Part shown: positions 35,690 to 48,100 of the stretch, piece after piece
Layout: each line of letters begins with the position of its first letter
How positions within the stretch are numbered: position 1 is the stretch's first letter
NCBI RefSeq assembly: GCF_947507565.1
Contig: NC_089192.1
Location: forward strand, 1,484,690-1,548,689
Direction: 5' to 3'
Source: Oscarella lobularis
Taxonomy: Eukaryota > Porifera > Homoscleromorpha > Homosclerophorida > Oscarellidae
Length of the DNA: 64,000 nucleotides
The notes under the pieces: generated by a model
The model's database searches: none
The model's input: the letters and a program-made list of their open reading frames with translations, nothing else
What the model was told of the DNA's origin: nothing
Program-made: the position numbers and the translations under genes

Positions 35690-36743
35690 TCCTCAGATCA
35701 TATTGTACGTCAATCTGACTGCAGGAGATTGTGAGTTTTCGATCTGACTTCATGGATTAGACAAACTTGTACATAACGACGAGATTTCATTAATAATTTT
35801 TTAATTGATAGATAACGCATGGCTTACCGTGATCGAACATAATCGTGTAGTTCGACAAAAATTCAAGCAGAGATTAACATCGTAGATGTATTTTCTACCG
35901 AGTACCTTTTGAAAGATGCTCACAGACTGTACAAGGCTTTGTCTGAGCTATGGCTTATCGGTTTGCGCTTACAGCTAAGTGCTTGTAGCCTGTGTCGTGC
36001 AGAAGCAGGCGATCGATTCTGTTTCGGGTTAGCACTCCACAACGCTCCTCGTAAGCGTTACAACAACGAAGAAGACGCTGAGAGGTCTCGACTCCTCGAG
36101 AGACTTGTTTGTCACGTGCAAGACTTGGTTCGACCTCTACCACGCATGCGTAGATCTACAAGTCGCGTTCTGGTCGATCTTTCACGGAACCGTTAGTGGC
36201 TGTAAACACGTCAGTCTCTGCACGTTTTCATCAGGGTTTTTTACGCGGCTTGTTATATCTCGAGCGTTCTCGAGCGTTCTAGCTCGCTCTCGTAAAGTAA
36301 GTCTTGATCATTTGTCTGACAGCCGGTAGCAGCTCTTTGATCAGGTTAAAAATTGCACGAAGAGCAGCTAATTCACTTTCAGGTAGGAATCTCCAGCAGC
36401 TGTCCGTATAAGGTTCTACAGCATCACGAAAAATAAATTTTTTTCTGAGTCGATTCTTAATTCCGTTTTGGGTTTTAATCTGTCGTTAGCTCATCTTCGG
36501 TAGACACGTGACTGTTCGAGTAAGCTTCAACTTGTATTTTGAGTTAGAGCAACACAAAAGTGTCGATTTTGTAAATTGAAAATCAATTGGCAGATTTGTG
36601 CATAGACGGGAGAAGAGGTTTTCGCGCATGCTTACATGTGATTGGAGATAACATTAGGTATGCCGTTTTGATACGAAGGTTGACAGACGCGCGTTCCCTA
36701 AACAGATACGCCCTCGATCATATCAGATAATCCGTTTCAGATC
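35690..36743 (+). promoter_or_regulatory. 5' flank of ANK-VWA gene 1, shared with gene 2 and with the Tc/RHS gene
   Basis: About 35740-36740 is closely similar to 50130-51200. Its first half also matches the Tc/RHS 5' flank (24380-24530 and 25862-26260). Open frames inside are short and not conserved in frame. It probably contains the promoter and 5' untranslated region. No core element was identified with confidence. Confidence 0.5.
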
Positions 36744-39700
36744 ATGGAAGCCGTGCTGAAAAACTTCAAGGATTTGACAAGGGCTATATATGAAGACCGT
36801 GACCTGCGTCCTCCGGCGAACCTCAAACTGATTCTTGACGGTCTAAATGAAACGGTTAGCAGCGTCGGTTTGAAGATTTGCCAAGATGCGGCAACGAGTG
36901 AGAAGAACAACTTTTGCGCGTCCCTCAAGACCGTCAACAAGCGACTGAAGACAATCAAGTCTAAAATGAAACGTCAACAGTCGATCGAAGTGGCGTCGAT
37001 CGATTCTTTGCGAAAGAATCTGAAGGACCTTCAAAACGTCGCTTATCGACACGATTCCACTGCAGGAAGGGGCATTACGGCCACTTCTCTGATTAAGACC
37101 ACCGTCGCTTGCAAATTTTGGACGGAATCGTTTGGAGAAGTTATTTTTCCGCATTCCAACGAGATGCGTTGCGTAAGTCAATCTGTTGTCCTTTCAGGAT
37201 GTCGAGGTCGATTGGGACAAGTGGATATCAGCATACGAGTCTTCATTCGGCAGAAAAGCGTTCAATCCAGCCGAGGAGAGCATCCTAAAAGGATGCATCG
37301 GTACGAAGCGAATTGATAAACGAGTGCATATTGAAAATCGAATTTGCGTAGGACATGCCGGTGGGCGGTTCGTGTCTGCAGGGCGGATGGACGACGCCTG
37401 CAAAGCGTTCTCGTTTCCGTTTCGACGCGTGAAAAGCTGTCGAGAGATGGAGTGCTCGTGCATGAAATTTCAAGGGAATGTCTTTCGTAAGAAAAAGAGT
37501 GCCGACGACGCTTCGCCCTGCATTGATTGCGGCCACGACGAGAAAAGACATTTTAAAGTGGAAAAGTGATGTATTAATTTTTTTCAATGTCTTTTGCTAA
37601 CGAAATTCTTTGTGTAGTGAGCAGCGCTCTCGTTCTGGTACAGGAACTGTCACGAAGAAAGCGCAAATGATCAAGCGGGACAACGCATTTACAAGTACCC
37701 GCCTCCAGGTGAGACGAGGAGGAGCGTCGAGATCGATCGGCCGCCGATCATGCATTGCTGAGATACTATCTGCATGGGCGAATACGACGTATCGCCTTTC
37801 TTCTCGATACCTCCTACACAGTTCTCACATGAGAACGGTTATTTTTTTGTAGAGAATCATTCTGAGTAACGACTCAACAGCAGTCAAGACTGAATTGAAA
37901 GACGTTGCGGACATCAACGAAGCTAACCAAGATGGCGAGACAGCTTTGCACACCGCAGCCGGATACTGCGACGATCCAGAAATCATCCGCTCGTTGCTTA
38001 GAGAAGGCGCTTCCTGGGAAGCAATGGATAAGGTATACACAGCTAGACTATGATAGACTAGGAATAATGACGGTATATCACAGAATGGATGCGCTCCTGT
38101 TCACTTGGCCGCTAGACGAGGCCAGTTGGCCGTTGTGACGGCTCTGGTCGAGTGGGACAAAGCGAACGTTGAATTTCCGTCTGGTGAAAAAAGTGAGAAG
38201 AAACTTCCTCTGCACTTTGCCTGCGAAGAGGATAGACTCGACGTCATCAATTACCTCACAAATGAAGCGAAAGGTAAGAGTCGTTCTTAGTTGCATTGCT
38301 ACATAGCTAGTGACGACTTCGTATAGCCGACATCAACGGTGTAAGTGAAGTAGGAGAAAATTGCTTATTTACCGGCGCCTTGTACGACAGTTCAAAATCT
38401 GTCGAGAAGGCAATTCAAATGGGCGCCGATCCAACAATGCGAAATGACGAAGACGAAGCTCCTATGGACGTATATAAGATGTATTTGGTAAGGCAACTGA
38501 GTTTTTATTCTGTTCGGTATAGGTTTCTGCGAGACACGCGTCCATTGAGACAATGCTCGTAATCGCTCGTCGGAATCCCGACACTGTGACAGCAGAAGAC
38601 GATGAGGGAAACCAACCGTTGAGTCGTTGCCGTGACGGCAAATCGGTTAAACTTCTCGTCGACTTCGGCGCCGATGTCGACCATCAAAACCACGACGGTA
38701 GAACCGCACTGCACATATCCGCCGCCGATCCTACCCTCGCTGAAGTGACCAAGGAGCTTCTCGATCGAAACGCCGATGCGAACATTACCGATGAGGAGGG
38801 CTGCACGCCTCTTCACGTTGCTGCTCGCTGGGAAAACGAACAAGCAATTGATCTTCTTCTGGCTGGCGACGCCGACGTCAGCGCCGCCGATAACGAAGGA
38901 AACACTCCCCTGCTTGTTGCGCTTGATAAACAGTTCAGGAATATAGCCGAGAAACTTGTAGATAGCGGTGCAGAAGTGACGGGATCAAACAAAGGAGGGT
39001 TGGTAAGGTGGAGTACACTGCAGAAGAGTACTTTTCCTTATTGGGTTCTTTTTCTCGTAGACTCCATTGCATCTTTCTTGCAGGAACGGATATAACCGCT
39101 TGACGAAAAAGTTGATTGAACTCGGTGCCATAGTTGAAGTTAACGAAAAGAACAGCGAAGGAAAAACCCCGCTGCATTATGCCGTCGTGTCGGATGTGTC
39201 CCTTGCAAAAGATTTGGTGGATTTTGGTATTTGTCATGTAGACTTGAAGGCTTTTAAATAATTAGACCTACGTTCTGCTTAGGCGCAAATATGTACGTAA
39301 GGGACAGTGAAGGCGACACTCCTCTAGGGCTCTCTGTTCGGAATAAAAACCCTTTGAAGAAATTGACCCGAGAAGAAATGGAAGTTCTTGAATTTACAGA
39401 AACGTCGAAAGATGATTTGATGATTCCTCCAGGCAATTCATTTAAAGCTATCTTTTGTTGTATATTCAAAAGCTTTATTTTGCTACAGGCCCAACGTGTC
39501 CGCAAAAAAGTTTCGCAGACGGACCCGGACTATCGGTTGGCGGCCACGTCAACTCTCGCTACACTTTCACTGTATTTGCTTGCGACGATAGTGGTCGACT
39601 GAGATCGGCAGGAGGAGATGCAGTGAGAATCATTGCTAAAGAGTCATCTTTGGTATAGCACGCGAACCTATTTTCTAGACTTCAGTTTTTAATCGCTTTT

Positions 39701-41562
39701 TAGCCTGAAATTGAAGCTCTCGTTTCAGACAAAAAGGCTAGCAGTTCTTTGGCTGTTCGCGACGTGGGCAATGGAACGTATCCTGTTGTCTACGAATTCT
39801 CGTTCAGTGGTCGCTACGAGTTGCGCATCACCATTGACGACGAACCGATTATGGGATCGCCTTACGTTGTCAATCTTCTGGGAACGGAAGCACCGCCGCC
39901 GCCTATTATTGAGTATATTCAGCACAATATCACTGTTAGTTATATATTCATTGTTCATTGAACATTAGTGCTACGTGTTACTCACCGAGCGAGTATAGTG
40001 AGGAAGAAGTCAGTTTCGCTTCGAATGAAGGCATTGGGGAAGTGGATTTGGCTATTGTCTGCGACACAACGTCTAGCATGAGTGAATTACATGCACCAAT
40101 AATTAAACGTCTCGTGAAACAACCGGCTTTAATTGATCTGTTCTATAGGCAGCGAAATAAAGAAAGCGCAAGCTCTAATGGAGGAATTAGTTGACGCTAT
40201 TAACGAGGAAAAGCTGTGCACTGAATTGCGCATAGCTATTATTGCTTATCGAGATCACCCTCCAGAGGTATGCATGACGTAGCTGTTTTGCATGAAAATC
40301 CTTGATTTCCTTCGTTCAGGAGTCAACCTATGTCACCAAAGTTTGGCCTTTAACAAGCGACGTCAGCGCTGTTAAATCAGCAATTGACAGTCTCTCTGCT
40401 GCGGGTGAGTTGTTTTCTTTTAGGGGTACTTCAAGTGATAGTGATGCGTCTTTCTCGCTTGTTTAGGAGGTGGCGACTGTCCCGAGGCTGTTGCCGATGC
40501 TCTGTCCGAGGTCTCTGGTCTCAGTTGGGACGAGGCTAATCGACCGCACGCTTCTCGCCTTGCTGTCTTGATAGGAGATGCCCCACCGCATGGCATGACA
40601 GGAGTGACCTATAACGATGCATTTCCCCATGGTAGAGCTCTACCAACCTGGGGCCCTGGAGAACCACATATCGAGAATTTCTTTTTTAGGCTGCCCAGAA
40701 GGCCACGACTGGTCGGTTTTGGCTGAAACGTGTCGCTCAAAGAACATCGCTATCTTCACCGTGGCCTGTCGTAATGACCTCTTTACGCAGAAAGCATTTA
40801 GCGCAATTGCAGCATCATCTGGTGGACAATGCACTAAAATTGAGGTAAAGCAGGTAGTGTACATTTCTTGCCTAGACTCTCCGCTTATTCAAGCGCGCAG
40901 ATTACCACAAATAGGAGTAGCAAGCGTAATTGAAGTTAATGTAAAATAAATTTTAATCTTGCAGCCCCCTAGAGAGCATGCACTGCATGCTGTTCGTTGC
41001 AGTTCTCATTGGTCTAGGCTAGCAATGAACTGCTTAGAGAAATTTGTTGAAGGCGATAACGTATCGCTAAATGTTAGTTAGCACTTTCAGAATTGGCTAT
41101 TTTTTAATAGTGCTAGTTGAGAAACCTAATCAACGTTTTGGTTTTCTTTTTAGAACAGCAATCAAATAATAGATCTAATTAAAATGCACGTCCAGCTTCT
41201 TTTGGACAAACGTCTGGTCTACTGCAGGATTTCAGATACCATTATTCGACTGCCTCTCACCGGCACTATCGAGGAACGAAAAACAAAAGTGGCACAGAAT
41301 ATGACGAACAAACGAATAGCGGTACGAGTGCCGTCTCTGGTAGGACAATAATCAATATTTTTAACAGGTCCGTTCTTTGAGGACTTCCGGCGGGCAAGCT
41401 TCTCTCAAAAGTAAAGGTTTGACAGCAGAAGATGTGGAGAGCGCTATCAAAACCTTCAAGATACTGGATCGTCTAGCAGGCACTGTTCGAGATCGCACCC
41501 TCACTGATTGGCTAGGCAAGCAGCTCTATGCTCTGAAAAAAATCACAGATGAAGCGATTTGA
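36744..41562 (+). CDS. ANK repeat, filamin-like and VWA protein, copy 1
   Basis: Nineteen exons join in phase. Coordinates: 36744-37139, 37198-37300, 37352-37565, 37618-37708, 37853-38032, 38084-38273, 38327-38469, 38523-39002, 39061-39226, 39283-39432, 39489-39652, 39704-39912, 39969-40081, 40149-40267, 40320-40404, 40467-40631, 40690-40844, 41154-41321, 41368-41562, for 1161 residues. The order is an N-terminal helical region, a Cys/His segment (CIDCGHDEKRHF), about nine ankyrin repeats (TPLHLSCRNGY, GKTPLHYAV), a filamin-type Ig domain (GSPYVVNLL), then VWA with DTTSSM as metal site. There is no signal peptide, so it is probably intracellular. One intron (39433-39488) has a GC donor, and the 51 nt intron 37301-37351 is in-frame and stop-free, so it could be retained. 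Function is unknown. Confidence 0.8.
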
Positions 41563-42129
41563 AAGTCTGCTGTTGGAAGACCCTTCTGGCGTAAAACGAT
41601 ATCCGGTTTGTATTGTTCTTATCTGAGTTTTGTCCTTTTTAGATCGTACGAACTTTTTATAGTCTGAAACTCTGTACTGGCACCGTTAGAATCCGTTTTA
41701 CCGTTTCATTTGTTTTCGTTCTAAAAGTCAAGATCTAGTTTTTTGCGCTAACTCTGGCAGTACAATGAGAGTGTTTGGGGCGATATCGCATCAAGCCATC
41801 ACTATCTAGTTTTAGAGTACTGTAAGTCAGCTTTTGTGTGAGTGCGAATTAAAATAGTCGAAAAAGCTACTTAGTTATCGATTGCGTAGGCTTCTGGAAA
41901 AGTTGCTAAGAGTTTCAAATTTAATTTAGGACTGTTTCGCCAAAATGAAGGTCAAGTTATAAAAGAGTTATTCAATGTTGACTCTGTGTAGTACAGTACC
42001 ATCCCGTTAAAATGTACATCAGTACCATTGGACATTACAAAGTGCATTCACCGACGCCAAACGACGGCAACCGTCGTTCAAATACGGTACTGAACAAGTG
42101 AACTATACTATTGTGACAGTGGATATCAA
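41563..42129. other. Intergenic region with a dispersed repeat
   Basis: 41812-41910 resembles pieces at 26317-26350 and 30518-30590. No gene seen. Confidence 0.4.
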
Positions 42130-42625
42130 ATGGATGGATTTCCCGTTCTATATAATAAGTCTTATTTTAATACTGTACTGTGTCGACTTATAAGAAGGAA
42201 CGGACTTCACTTATCTGTGGACGGTCATGACTGGGCAGCAAAACTGAACGAAGCAAAAACAAAGACAGGATATTCGAATACCAGCGATCATATTTATCTG
42301 AGCCAGCTAGGACACAGAGTGGCACTGGAGATGTGTCCTAATGACAACAAAATGACTGGCTATGTATGAATCTATCTGAAAGCTGTCAAGGGCAACGACA
42401 ATGAAATTAATCGCTACGACTGTCAGAAGAAGGATATAACGAGAGACGTTACAGTTCTCACCGACCGAGACGTAGAAAACTTCTTCTTTCATCCAGAGGA
42501 CACTTCAGGGTACGGTTTCGAGAAGTTCATTGGTCACAACGACCTTGGAGAGCACCTGTAGGTCATGCAAGGACGACAGCCTGTTCGTGGAACTCGTCGT
42601 TCACACGAGCAGAGATAGAGGATGG
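42130..42625 (+). pseudogene.  Confidence 0.
42130..42625 (+). pseudogene. MATH (TRAF-C) domain relic
   Basis: Readable MATH segments (VDGHDWAAKL, LGHRVALEMCPND, FFFHPEDTSGYGFEKF) are interrupted by a TGA near 42367 and a TAG near 42560. No RING or zinc finger precedes it. It is a decayed relative of the TRAF-like gene just downstream. Confidence 0.65.
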
Positions 42626-42909
42626 CTTTTCTATCTTCTCCCCGAATGGCCTTGAATCGTCAGCCTCACTAGTCTCGATTAGTGTTTCGGCCCTGAAAAA
42701 CATTACCGATTCGAGAAACGAAGGTGAGGACCCTTCGATCGCACGCGCGCGCGGTGCTCGCGACGATCTGAAGTCGACCGTCGGCGACGGAGCTTAATTC
42801 CCATGCGGCTGGAAGAGAGGGGGAATCAGTCGTCAAACAACGAGAAAAACGTGGGAGTAGACTGCGAAGACGGCCGGGACTGCGTGACGTAACACGTTGC
42901 GCGCGCGTT

Positions 42910-44161
42910 ATGAAAGGAGGCTTCGACGCCAAATTCGTTTCTTTGCCAAGCAATTTGTCGTGCCCGATATGCCGCGTTTGCATGAGAGATCCCGTGCAAA
43001 CGGCCTGCCGTCATCGTTTCTGCACCGTGTGTGTGCAGCCTCTACGGAAAGCCGAATGAGGGCCTGACGTGCCCTGTCTGCAGAACAGCGCTAACGTCCG
43101 ATCAAGTCTTTCCAGACACTGCAGTCAAACGAGAAATCTTCGATCTCCAAGTGATGTGCGATACGGTTAGGGAAGGATGCACGTGGAAAGGCGAGTTGCG
43201 CGCGCTGAAGGATCACATTGCAGAATGCCAATGTGCGACCGTGCCTTGTTCGTCTTGCGGAGCTCACGTCATGCGTCGATATATGAGCAATCACTTGAAG
43301 ATGGCGTGCTCCGAAAGAGAATCGTCTTGCTACCGTTGCCAGAAATCTTTTCGGTTTCTTGACTTGGAGAAGCATCTAAGTAAGTGTCCTCAGTTTCCAT
43401 TGCGCTGTCCTCAGGGCTGCGGAAAATTTGTCGCTCGCAGTAAGATGAGTAGGCACGTGGCTGCCAAAGGACCGTGCCCCAACACGCCTCTTCCATGTCC
43501 GTTTTTCAATGCCGGCTGCAAGTTTATTGGAAAACGAAAGGACATTGCTCAGTATCAGGAAGACGAATTGGAGAATCACCTTACCCTATGTCACGTGAAA
43601 ATGAAAAAAAGCGAGAAGAAGATTACATATTTGGAAGATAGAATTGAAAACTTGGAAGACGAGAATGGATGCTTGAAGGACGAGATCACAGATTTGAAGG
43701 TTAGAGTTTTTTGTAGGAAAGAAGGATCGAATTCTGTTTACCTGTGGAAAGTGACTGATTGGGCTGAACACTTCGATTCATCAAAAGAAGTCAATGGATA
43801 TTCAATTAAAAGTGATCCTTTTTATATCGCCATGCCAGGACACAGAGTGCAGCTAAAGCTAGTTCCTAATGACAGGATGTCTGGTAACTTGGCGATATAC
43901 CTCGCAATGCGCATGGGTGACTACGATGATTTCATTGGGTGGCCATTCAAATGGAGTTACTCATTCACCCTATACGATCAGCAGAAAAACGGAAAGCATA
44001 AGACTGCAAAAATAGATGCTGATAAGGCAGTAGAGCGTCTACAACGAGGCTGTACGTGCGGATATAGTTTTGGTAAGTTCGTTAGCCACAAACAGTTTGA
44101 GGAGCAAGTGTTTGTTAAAAATGATTGCCTGTTTGTCAAACTCGTCGTTTATAGGTACTGA
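42910..44161 (+). CDS. TRAF-like RING / zinc finger / MATH protein, frameshifted in the RING
   Basis: One uninterrupted locus encodes about 415 residues. A start at 42910 (MKGGFDAKFVSLP) leads into a RING finger (CPICRVCMRDP, CRHRFC). From about 43040 the frame changes to CPVCRTAL and on to the end. TRAF-type zinc fingers, a coiled coil (YLEDRIENLEDENGCL) and a complete MATH domain (YLWKVTDWAEHF, GHRVQLKLVPNDRMSG) follow. TRAFs are trimeric adaptors and E3 ligases in receptor signalling. An apparent extra base between 43036 and 43059 creates a TGA and splits the RING from the rest. Either the copy is recently inactivated, the base is a sequence error, or translation starts downstream without the RING. 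The nearby RING relic keeps the expected frame at this site. Confidence 0.6.
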
Positions 44162-44497
44162 GTTGTTTGTCGAGAAGTTTGGTTTGTTAATTAATTGACA
44201 TCTCTGTTTGTTGTGTGACTTTCGTTCCTGAAACACTGCCATCACAATAACTCCTCGCGATATTTACCCATGTCAATATAGATATGGATATAAATGCCTC
44301 TGTTTAAGCATGGTGTCGTCGAAGCTCGAGCATGCAAAACATCTAGAAATAGTTTGCTTCTTGGCAAAGCCTACTATTTGCTTGAGTGTCTGTACATGTA
44401 TATGCTCGATCAATAAGACCATCTTCGTTGGTGCAAAAACAACCAGGATCACGTTTTTTCCGTAACTAGTCATTGCGCATGCGATGCGGTAAACATA
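44162..44497. other. Spacer between TRAF-like loci
   Basis: No gene, repeat or clear signal recognised. Confidence 0.35.
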
Positions 44498-44962
44498 ATG
44501 GCTGGAGGCTTCGACGCTAAGTTTGTCTTTTTGCCAGGCCGTTTGACGTGTCCGGTTTGTTTTGTTGGCATGAAAGATCCTTTGCTAACAGTCTGTGGTC
44601 ACCGTTTCTGCGATGCCTGTGTGAAGCCACTTCGAAAAGAAAACGGTGCCTTCACGTGCCCTGTTTGCCGAGAAGCGCTGGGACCAATCAGTGTCTTTCC
44701 TGACAATGCTGTCAAGCGCGAAGTGCTTGGTCTCAAAGTGAAATGTGATCTGGTTGAGGAAGGATGCAAGTGGCGAGGAGAGCTGAGGGAGCTTGGCAAT
44801 CATTTTGTCAAATGTGAATTCGTCACCGCGTTCCTTGTTCGCTATCTTGCGGTGCTGAAATCCTGCGTCAAGATATGAGCAAGCACGTCAAAAAATTGTG
44901 CTGTAAGAGAAACGTTTCTTGCCAGTATTGCAACGAAAAGTTTCAGTTTCAATTTATGAGGA
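44498..44962 (+). pseudogene. Truncated TRAF-like gene (RING and first zinc fingers only)
   Basis: MAGGFDAKFVFLPGRLTCPVC starts an intact RING (CGHRFCDACVKPL, CPVCREAL) and a first TRAF zinc finger. Two extra bases near 44829 shift the frame, after which zinc-finger sequence (VSCQYCNEKF) continues in another frame to about 44960. There is no coiled coil or MATH domain. The Kelch gene begins about 150 nt later on the same strand. Confidence 0.6.
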
Positions 44963-45112
44963 AACATGTGACGGACGTACGGGCATTTGCATTCTTCATT
45001 CTTTTCCCTGCGTAAAAACAACACGGTAAGAACGAGCCGCCCTTTCGCGACTTTCGTTGAATTGTTTTCTGTTCTGATCGAGAGAAATTTTCTTTTCAGG
45101 CAACTAACCGTC

Positions 45113-48100
45113 ATGCGAAGGCACCTAAAAGACAAAATGGCCGAATCTGCATCGCCTGAGCTTCGATCCGATCACGAAAGTGCGTTGATTGGGGATAAAA
45201 TGCATCTCTTCGGTGGAAGAACGGGAAGGTATTATTTCCCCCGCAAAGAAATCTGGACTTGCAGTGTAAGAGAAGAGAAGCAGTGGATTCTGCGTCTCGC
45301 CGATGGAAAAACTATTCCCCCTCCTTGCACGGGAGCACGATGCGCTATCATTAGTGAAATCATCTATTCGTACGGGGGATTGCAGGAAGACGGGTGTCTT
45401 CTAGGAGAGGTTTTTGGTTTGGACCCAAAGGTAATGAAATGGATCCAAGTAGCTATGCTCACAAAAGGAAAAAAACCATGGAAGCGCTACGACTGCTGTG
45501 TGTGGGCTATTGGAGGAAGAATGCTCATGTTTGGGGGACGGAGCGGACGCATCCCTCAAGATCGCCTCCAATTAGGAGCACAATGTAATGGTCTAGTGAA
45601 TAATGAGATTTATGAACTTGTATTTGAGGAGGGAAGAGAAAAAGGTAAATTGCATGACAGGAATTTTGGAAAAAATGACTAATATTGCAATATAATTAGG
45701 ATATTGGTTGGATGTGGAATTAAGCGGAAAAAGACCTCAACCACGTGAAAGTGCCGCTATGGAAACGATTGATCAACATCGAGGATTACTTCATGGAGGA
45801 GGTGAAAGCTTGGTAAAATCATTCGATGATGCATATGTAATTGATTTGAGACAAAAGGTAATTCATTAATATTAATGTAAAATATTTTTAAATAATATTT
45901 ATTTAGAAATGGATTTGCATCGATTTCCTTCCCAAACCGTCCGGACGAGAAGATCACCGAATCTGTCGATTAGCGAACAAAGAATTAGAAAATAAGAATT
46001 TTTTTGTAATGATAGGCGGTTGGAGGACAGAACTTTCAGAAAGCGGATACATAATTGATATTGACGAGCGAAAATCATACAAGGTACATTCATGATTCGA
46101 TTAATAGAAATAACAAACTGGATTAAAGATTACTTTGTCCCCGGACGTGGCACCGGTTTGGGACCATACAGTTCACTGTGTAGCCAATGAAGACGGCTCT
46201 GCCCGTCTCATTCTTTCTGGCGGCTATTCCGGAAAAGAATACAAGCAAATGACGACAACCTTAACTCTTGGTAATTAGAATGAATTTTTGTCACGAAGAT
46301 GATTTCGAAAACTGTTTAGGTCTTTCAAACGAAGCATATGAGAATATCGTACTTTTTTCTCATGTTGGATTTACATCAATTCTCTCTTCAGATGCTACAA
46401 GCGTTTGGGATGCTGAGCAGCAATTGAAAAGAGAGCGGTAATGGTATGTTTTAACAAAAATATCAAAGTAATCGGTCGTATTTTTAGGAACGAATACAAA
46501 ACTCTGTTACCTGAAATGTATATTCCAGGACAAGTAGAACGCCAGAGGTGCATCTGTTTACAAAAGCTTTTCCTGACGTAAAGTTGTTGTTATTGATAAT
46601 GGCAGTGCTCGTTTACAAGGTGAGGAGAAAATTTTTGATGCAGAAAAGTAAGAAAGCTTCTTCTCTGTATCTAAAACGGTATATGTAAACTTTTAAGATG
46701 GGAGAAAGAAACTCGGCGCCCGACGCATGAAGCTGGAATCCAATCTCTCGAGACGACAATGTAATAAAAGTTTTAGCCCTACTCCAATGTGATGATCGCA
46801 ATTAAATAGAGACAAATTAAGGACTCAGCTCTATGCTGAACGTAAGAATTTTCAGTCTGAGCGCCAAGAGTTGGAGTCTCAAACGTCAGCCCTAATCTAA
46901 CTTGATTTGATGCTATATAAGACGTCAAAATGTCTGACTTTAGAAAGAAAAATCGAGAGATGCTCCATGCTGAACGACAATCGTTTCAATCTCGAAATCA
47001 GGCTTTGGAAGCAAGATGCAAAGTGCTTGAATCTCAACGCCAGACTTTGCAAGAGTCATTCCAGGGTTTGCAGCGCAATCTTGACCAAATTGAACAAATT
47101 CTAAGCATTAGCCCTCTACAAATTGAGATCACTCATTACAAGCTTGGAACCGGGGCCTTTTCAGGTTAAAATAATAATAAGCGAATCTTCTATATAAAAA
47201 TAAGTGTATTTTAAGACGTTCTTGTTGGCTATTGGCACGGCATTCGCGTGGCCGTAAAGAAATTCCACAATGCTATCGTGACCGAGAAAAAGATCGCTTT
47301 TTATCAAAGCAAAGTTCTCGCGACTAGTCGACTCCATCATCCCAACATAGTGAGATTGTGCGGTGCCATAATAAGAACGGGTCTTCCTTTTCAGATAGTC
47401 TCTGAATTTCTCGAAGGATCGGTCAGCGAAGTGATGCATGCAGCTCACTCGTCCGGCTCCTATCTTTCTAATTACGAGCAGCTTTCAATTGCAATCGACG
47501 TGACGTCAGCTATTACTTATCTTCACGAGCTTCATCCTTGTCCCTGCGTTCATGGCAATATTCGTCTGACGAACGTGTTGGCGACCAGAGATATGACAGT
47601 TAAAGTCGCTTATTTTGGATCATCTCACCTGTTGGGCACCTCTCTGTTTTCCGGCTCTACGAGTTTTGCGTACGTTGCCCCGGAGAGCCTACAACGTTTT
47701 TCAGAACGCAGTTTGTTGTCTGGAGACGTCTACAGTCTAGGAGTTTGGCTGATTCAAGTATTCACTGGTGCGGTACAGATCTCGGCGAAGTTAAGCGTTC
47801 TGCTTAGCTGTTTGATAAACCGGTTTCGGTTGTACACAATCTGCTCGAGAATGATCGGCCTGGAAGGCATTCGTCCTACGACTCGTGAATGCCTTGCCAT
47901 TCTAATAGAAGAGCTTGAGACCTGCATGAAAGGCAGGTCTTCCCCTAACAGGAGATTGGTTAAAAGGGAGTTTGAAGGAGAAGGACGCAATCAACGTCAC
48001 AAGATTGTTTTGTTTGACTGCCGCAACTTGGTGCCAGTGGCATGCGAGGTGTGACATTAATCGCCTTTTATCTTATCAATGTTCCATTGTTATTTTGTAG

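Noticed and set aside
37173-37197. A 25 nt intron with strong GTAAGT donor in ANK-VWA copy 1
   Set aside because: The paralog cannot use it in frame. A donor at 37140 gives a normal length and works in both copies.
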